Shown in pieces: positions 38,365-42,068 of a stretch of DNA of 42,068 nt (the stretch's first letter is position 1; every line of letters begins with the position of its first letter). Below the pieces are notes generated by a model. The model was given only the letters and a program-made list of their open reading frames with translations, did no database searches and had not been told where the DNA came from. The DNA is from a virus: the IMG/VR virus record IMGVR_UViG_3300009285_003081, positions 1 through 42,068 of that record, one strand, 5' to 3'. A program made the position numbers and the translations under genes.

Positions 38365-38690
38365 GCAGGAAACTTTGTCCTCCCACGTGCCGTCATCACG
38401 ATTGCCCGAGCACGCGCCTCAGACGGCGTTGAGCCGTCACAACTCGTAATTCTGTCCGCTATGCCGCCGACCATACGGAAGAACGCACAGTTGTAGATGC
38501 CATCAGTGAATGACGACACGGTGAACTCGTAGCCGCGTCGCTTACAGAATTCATCGGTCATCGGCTCACTCACGGCGGGATCGGATTCGATGTGAGGAGC
38601 ACTGGTACCAAACACATCGTCTCCAACTTGATAGCCCAACGCCTCGCACGCTGCTCTTCGCAGTTCCAGGCCGGTTAATTCACCTTGCAT
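38361..38690 (-). CDS. ABA-sandwich-like phage protein, copy 3 (mosaic)
   Basis: 109 residues from ATG 38690, chosen by alignment with the copies at 7562 and 7999; ATG 38702 is possible. The start (LTGLELRRAACEALGYQ) is like the 7999 copy, while the rest (CKRRGYEFTVSSFTDGIYNC and onward) is nearly the same as the 7562 copy. So the gene is a mosaic, and 31 kb or, round the circle, about 11 kb separate it from its relatives. Confidence 0.76.
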   Translation of the reverse strand: MQGELTGLELRRAACEALGYQVGDDVFGTSAPHIESDPAVSEPMTDEFCKRRGYEFTVSSFTDGIYNCAFFRMVGGIADRITSCDGSTPSEARARAIVMTARGRTKFPA

Positions 38691-38694
38691 GCAT

Positions 38695-38862
38695 TTACCC
38701 ATCGCCTTTTTCCTCACGCGTCAGCTCGCGCACCATCGCCTCATGTAAAAGATTCCGTTTATCGACGGCGTAGAACCATTGGCCTTCACCTTCACCACCT
38801 ATTAAGCGCACGTCGCGCACGATAAACGGATACTTGTCCTTGCCATCCTGGCTTATATACAT
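38695..38862 (-). CDS. hypothetical 55-residue protein
   Basis: MYISQDGKDKYPFIVRDVRL, then GGEGEGQWFYAVDKRNLLHE. Beta-rich start, helical end. GGGG lies nine bases before ATG 38862. In the same frame upstream, codons back to the previous gene's stop read KWGQVV, which looks like coding sequence, so the true start may be further up, or joined by a shift from the ATG that overlaps the nuclease stop at 38896. Confidence 0.55.
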   Translation of the reverse strand: MYISQDGKDKYPFIVRDVRLIGGEGEGQWFYAVDKRNLLHEAMVRELTREEKGDG

Positions 38863-38895
38863 CACAACTTGGCCCCACTTTAAATTTCGCGTGCG

Positions 38896-39678
38896 TCATT
38901 CCTCTCTCCATCCATACGTGTCCAACGCCCGTCTCAATAATTTTGTGAGCGTCTTAAGTTGTTCGCGCGCGGGAGTGGCGGACATACCGCGCCGAAGGTT
39001 TGCAACTAACTGCTTGATCCGCCATGGTGTAGCGTCGGGATTGCACGTGAGTATGTCGCACAATTCCACGCGTGCTTGTGTGAGCGTGTCGCGAACTTCC
39101 TCCGCCTCGCGTCTGGCGTGCTCAAGGATACGTTCGGCATCACTGCGGGCCATGTCGATACGTCCTCGCACGCCGCGCCAGTCCCGCAGGCAATCCGCTA
39201 CGTCGTCGCCGAACTTGCGGCGTATTGCCGCGACAGCCTTACTCTCATCGAGAGTCCTCGGCGCATGTCTGCGCGCCGCCACGCCCGCGATGAGCAGTTT
39301 GATAAATGCGTCCGCAGGCACATTCACGGGCGCCAGCACGGCTTTGCGGGCGACCCGCCACGCGGTGCGGTACACGATCAGTCCGCAGTGCGTGGGGACG
39401 TCGCTTGGCTTGATCAAATCGCCTTCGCACGCGAAATAGACGCCGGTGGCATACTTCAGATAGGTCTGCCATTTACCGCTGGTCACGTCGCGCCGGAAAT
39501 CGGCCACGCTCGCCTTGACTTCATACGCAGTCGGCTGCGGCCGAACAAAGGACTTGAACATGGTGTACACGTCTGGACGCGGTGAATGCGCCGGCCCGAG
39601 TTGCAGGTCGGTCCAGACCATCCTTTCCTCGCAGCGCAGGTGTGCGGCTAGGCTGGCGGCAAGTGCGTCATGTTGCAC
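38896..39678 (-). CDS. PD-(D/E)XK nuclease, MmcB-like
   Basis: 260 residues. RPDVYTMFKSF (34-44) and AYEVKASVADFRRD (51-64) supply the D...ExK active site (D36, E53, K55). KWQTYLKYATGVYFACEGDL completes the fold. MmcB-type proteins are linked to DNA repair; phage forms probably process recombination intermediates. The C-terminal 100 residues are helical (ARSDAERILEHARREAEEVR). The start overlaps the stop of the exonuclease gene by one base. Confidence 0.78.
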   Translation of the reverse strand: MQHDALAASLAAHLRCEERMVWTDLQLGPAHSPRPDVYTMFKSFVRPQPTAYEVKASVADFRRDVTSGKWQTYLKYATGVYFACEGDLIKPSDVPTHCGLIVYRTAWRVARKAVLAPVNVPADAFIKLLIAGVAARRHAPRTLDESKAVAAIRRKFGDDVADCLRDWRGVRGRIDMARSDAERILEHARREAEEVRDTLTQARVELCDILTCNPDATPWRIKQLVANLRRGMSATPAREQLKTLTKLLRRALDTYGWREE

Positions 39679-40499
39679 TACGGCACTCCTGCCAGTTTCA
39701 AAAGTTCGTCCAGTGCCGGAAGGTGCTTGAAGCGCGAGTCCTTGAGCGCCTCACTCGCCGCGCCCCAGCCTCGCGCTTTGCACTCCGCCCACTTCGCGTC
39801 CAGTTCGTCACAGAACTCTCGGGACGCCGTTTCGATGCGGGCGATAAACCGTTCGTCACGCTCGATGCGGATGATGGCCTCGGGCAGACCAGGGAAGTAG
39901 GACACCACGTCGCCCCAGTAGCGCTTCGACACAAATAGGTGCGTCTGGCACTGGACTTTGTAGGCGGTATACGCGCCGCCGGCCTGCATGAGGTACATCA
40001 TGTGAATCTCGGGCGACGGACATTTGATTTCGAGGCAGCCGTCTTCGCCGATGAGCTGATCCGGCGACGCCCCCACGCGGCCGTCAGCGGTGGTAATGAA
40101 TCCGACCGGCCGCGTCTCACAGTCCCGTTGGAAGCGATAGTACGCCAGCGCCTCGGCCTCCATCTCGGAGCCGCGAATGGTCCAAAAGGATCCCTTGTCC
40201 TGGTCAAGCGGACGACCGATGATCCGCTCACCCAGGAGCCGGTACAAGTACTTCTCCGCCGACCGCGATGGCTCTCCACCAGGCGTGATGATTTTATCCA
40301 TCGCGGAGGCCGTCGGGATGCCGGAACGCACCCGGAACCATTCGGTCGTGCCCTGCGCGAGGTCGTAGTAGTAACGCGGTGCACCATTGGAAGTCTTCGG
40401 CGCCGTACTCCGGACGCCCCCGCCGCTTTCGGGCGCCGCTGGCTGCATGCCAGGACTTCCAATTCCGCGCGATCGGAGAAGGTCGTCAAGCGCGCTCAT
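39678..40499 (-). CDS. YqaJ-type exonuclease
   Basis: 273 residues with all YqaJ/lambda-exonuclease motifs: WFRVRSGIPTAS (54-65), RGSEMEAEALAYY (109-121), GASPDQL (143-149), CLEIKCPSP (155-163) and YKVQCQTHLF (180-189). D147, E157 and K159 would hold the metal. It resects double-stranded ends so that the Erf protein at 438 can anneal. Genes between them fit one operon if the genome is circular. Confidence 0.88.
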   Translation of the reverse strand: MSALDDLLRSRGIGSPGMQPAAPESGGGVRSTAPKTSNGAPRYYYDLAQGTTEWFRVRSGIPTASAMDKIITPGGEPSRSAEKYLYRLLGERIIGRPLDQDKGSFWTIRGSEMEAEALAYYRFQRDCETRPVGFITTADGRVGASPDQLIGEDGCLEIKCPSPEIHMMYLMQAGGAYTAYKVQCQTHLFVSKRYWGDVVSYFPGLPEAIIRIERDERFIARIETASREFCDELDAKWAECKARGWGAASEALKDSRFKHLPALDELLKLAGVP

Positions 40500-40804
40500 C
40501 TGCCCTCCTTGTCATCGCTTCCTCGCATCTCGTCCAGGATGGCCGCCATTCGGTGCCACACACACGGAGAACCGGCTTGCGGGAGAGCAATGCTGGATCT
40601 GATGTTTCTGTCTCTCGATTCTATTCCACACTCCAGGCACTTAAGTTCCCTCCACGGCTGCCCCATCAGGCGGATCTCGGTGCATACCTCGACAAGAGCG
40701 TTGAGTTGACGTGTCAATACCAACCGATCCGCGATCGTACCGGAGCCGTTTCGGAATAGATCTACTGCAATGCGCTTTGCTAGACCCCTAATTTCTGCGC
40801 TCAT
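40496..40804 (-). CDS. hypothetical 102-residue protein with CxxC
   Basis: Helical first half (SAEIRGLAKRIAVDLFRNGS, RLVLTRQLNALVEVCTEIRL), then LKCLECGIESRDRNIR and a later C-x-x-H. Possible small zinc site. ATG 40804 overlaps the previous stop; GTG 40816 is less likely. In the recombination operon. Confidence 0.66.
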   Translation of the reverse strand: MSAEIRGLAKRIAVDLFRNGSGTIADRLVLTRQLNALVEVCTEIRLMGQPWRELKCLECGIESRDRNIRSSIALPQAGSPCVWHRMAAILDEMRGSDDKEGR

Positions 40805-41943
40805 ATCCAACTCCACGTCACGGCGGGGATTTTGCCGGACGAAATCGCCAGCACGACTTTGCGGGCCGTGTCTTCGTCGACTCCGCAGTGCTCTATGAGC
40901 GCGACTTTCGCGGCAGTCATCACGGCCGCCCGGTGTTTTTTGTTGGCCGCGATTTTGGCTTCTTCTGCGGCCTTACGCTCGGCCTGCTCTTTGCGGATTC
41001 GATCGGCTTCACCAGCTACGCGTATGTCGCGCTCGATCCGCTCTCTGGCTTCCCGTTCGGAAGCCTCTGCCGATTCTTGTGCCTGTCTGGCTTTTCGGAT
41101 TTCCGCTTGGTACTCAGCTTCGATGCGGTTGCGTTCGAGCAGTGCTTCGGTTTCGATGCGGCTACGGGCTTTGGCTTGCTCTGCAAGCGCAACCTGACGC
41201 GCTTCTTCAGCCTTCCTGGCGGCCTCCATGTCCGCGAGACGTTGCTTTTCGCGCTCTTCGCGCTCCTTCATCAATCGCGCTAACTCGGCCGCTTCTGCCG
41301 CTTCCCGGTCGGCAATCGCTCGCGCTTCCGCTTCCGCACGCAGGCGAGCCAGTTCGAGTTTCTCAGCTTCCTGCTGCTGGACGCGGGCGAGCGAGGCGCT
41401 TAGCGATTGTACGGCCGCGGCTTTGGCGTGCTTCGCCTCGTCGAACCGCTCTTGAAATATTGACACCTGAAGCGGTTCTTGCGCGCACGCTTTCAAAAGC
41501 ATAGCCACCGTCTCGCTAGTATCATCCGCGCGGATGACCACTACCGAGCGGAATTTCTCAAAGGCTTCGGCTACCCAGGCGGCTCGGTTCTCTTCTTCCT
41601 TCTCCCAATCCGTGAGCGGTTGGCGGGCGCGGTCACGTAGCGCGTCGAGCCGGTCCCGAATCTCCCGGCGTGATACGTCGATTGCTTGGCTCTTCTTCAG
41701 CCATTCGCTTTTCAACGCGGCGCCTGCGTCGTCGATTGCGGTTTTTGTGCGACTCACCTTGTACGCGAGCGAGGCAATTTGCTTGCGGCTCGTCTCGGTC
41801 GAGAGGTCCGGAACGAACGCGTCGATCTCGCGCTCAAGGAAAGCGTACAGTTCCTCCTTCTGCTTCGGGTCCAGCAACGCCACGCTGGGCGTCTGCGCGA
41901 TCACGACTTCGATCGCCGTGCTTTCTTGCTCTTCAGTTTTCAC
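40801..41943 (-). CDS. long coiled-coil phage protein of the recombination operon
   Basis: 380 residues. The first 130 (QIASLAYKVSRTKTAIDDAG, KSQAIDVSRREIRDRLDALR and QPLTDWEKEEENR) match a family often seen beside phage recombination genes. Residues about 190-340 form one long charged coiled coil. The end (KVALIEHCGVDEDTARKVVL, AISSGKIPAVTWSW) is a small conserved domain. GTG start with AGGAG five bases upstream. It probably helps the exonuclease/annealase pair; the mechanism is unknown. Confidence 0.75.
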   Translation of the reverse strand: MKTEEQESTAIEVVIAQTPSVALLDPKQKEELYAFLEREIDAFVPDLSTETSRKQIASLAYKVSRTKTAIDDAGAALKSEWLKKSQAIDVSRREIRDRLDALRDRARQPLTDWEKEEENRAAWVAEAFEKFRSVVVIRADDTSETVAMLLKACAQEPLQVSIFQERFDEAKHAKAAAVQSLSASLARVQQQEAEKLELARLRAEAEARAIADREAAEAAELARLMKEREEREKQRLADMEAARKAEEARQVALAEQAKARSRIETEALLERNRIEAEYQAEIRKARQAQESAEASEREARERIERDIRVAGEADRIRKEQAERKAAEEAKIAANKKHRAAVMTAAKVALIEHCGVDEDTARKVVLAISSGKIPAVTWSWI

Positions 41944-42068
41944 GTGGTCTCCTGGGTTGTTCGGTTATGGCCCATTCTGCTATGACTATAAGGTCTATCG
42001 AACGCGCCTCCCGCGCCGCCTCCCACGCCGCCTGCGCCGCCGCCGACCACGCCTCCCACGCCGCCTGC
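41933..42068 (-). CDS. C-terminal end of the DUF7666-like Ala-rich protein (partial)
   Basis: On the minus strand the frame enters from the window edge as AAWEAWSAAAQAAWEAAREA, then RSIDLIVIAEWAITEQPRRP and stops, overlapping the coiled-coil gene. The IDLI-IA-WA end is that of the protein that starts at 441. If the two window ends were joined directly, the frame would be off by one base, so some repeat sequence is missing. Confidence 0.75.
   Translation of the reverse strand, partial: QAAWEAWSAAAQAAWEAAREARSIDLIVIAEWAITEQPRRPREN
42018..42068. repeat. 18-bp direct repeat at the window end
   Basis: GCCTCCCACGCCGCCTGC occurs at 42018-42035 and again at 42051-42068, ending exactly at the last base. 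The period is 33 bases (11 residues) in the Ala-rich gene. This is where an assembler would be expected to stop. Confidence 0.85.

Noticed and set aside
42001-42068. Direct terminal repeat marking phage ends
   Set aside because: The terminal repeat is an internal codon repeat in a coding region and has no exact copy at the start of the window.

Overview
The window is most likely a nearly complete genome of a podovirus-like tailed phage (class Caudoviricetes) with a P22-type head. It is GC-rich, tightly packed, with most neighbouring genes overlapping by ATGA or GTGA. It carries a large terminase, P22-type portal, scaffold-like protein, P22-type coat, gp4-like and gp10-like tail hub proteins, and three long ejection-type proteins in a row. 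I see no integrase, repressor, DNA polymerase or RNA polymerase. The host cannot be named. Many Sec-type signal peptides and a Tlde1-like peptidoglycan enzyme suggest a Gram-negative bacterium. The first and last bases both lie inside one Ala-rich gene: its start is at 441-1 and its end at 42068-41933. The contig therefore probably comes from a circular or circularly permuted molecule that broke in a repeat.

Layout. (1) A leftward operon starts at the divergent promoter near 2000, runs through 1 and, if the molecule is circular, continues from 42068 down to 38200. It holds an Imm-5-like Ala-repeat protein, an Erf-type annealing protein, a DUF7666-like protein, a long coiled-coil protein, a YqaJ-type exonuclease, a PD-(D/E)XK (MmcB-like) nuclease and small proteins. 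This is the recombination module. (2) 2053-6193, rightward: a ribbon-helix-helix protein, a PP-loop (PAPS-reductase-like) enzyme, a small gene behind a structured leader, a RepA/AAA_25-like ATPase, an intergenic cluster with 14 copies of TGTCCG/CGGACA (candidate iteron origin), an XF1762 protein, an Rmf-like small protein and DUF1064. This is the replication module. (3) 10587-6198, leftward: about 17 small genes, several with their own strong Shine-Dalgarno site, including duplicated ABA-sandwich-like genes and small Cys/His proteins. (4) 10588-11595: control region with two tiny genes, a hairpin and CTAATAC repeats. (5) 11596-38197, rightward late region: packaging, a GroES-like co-chaperonin, head, a tRNA with anticodon CAT, tail and secreted proteins, lysis and ejection proteins.

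The oddest feature is in the late region. Between the coat gene and the tail hub gene, at least six and perhaps eight proteins carry an N-terminal signal peptide, lipoprotein-like segment or internal membrane anchor. They include a TPR protein and a pectate-lyase-fold tailspike. Phage virion proteins normally assemble in the cytoplasm, so this exported set is the best candidate for an undescribed system. The iteron-like cluster downstream of the replication ATPase is the second.
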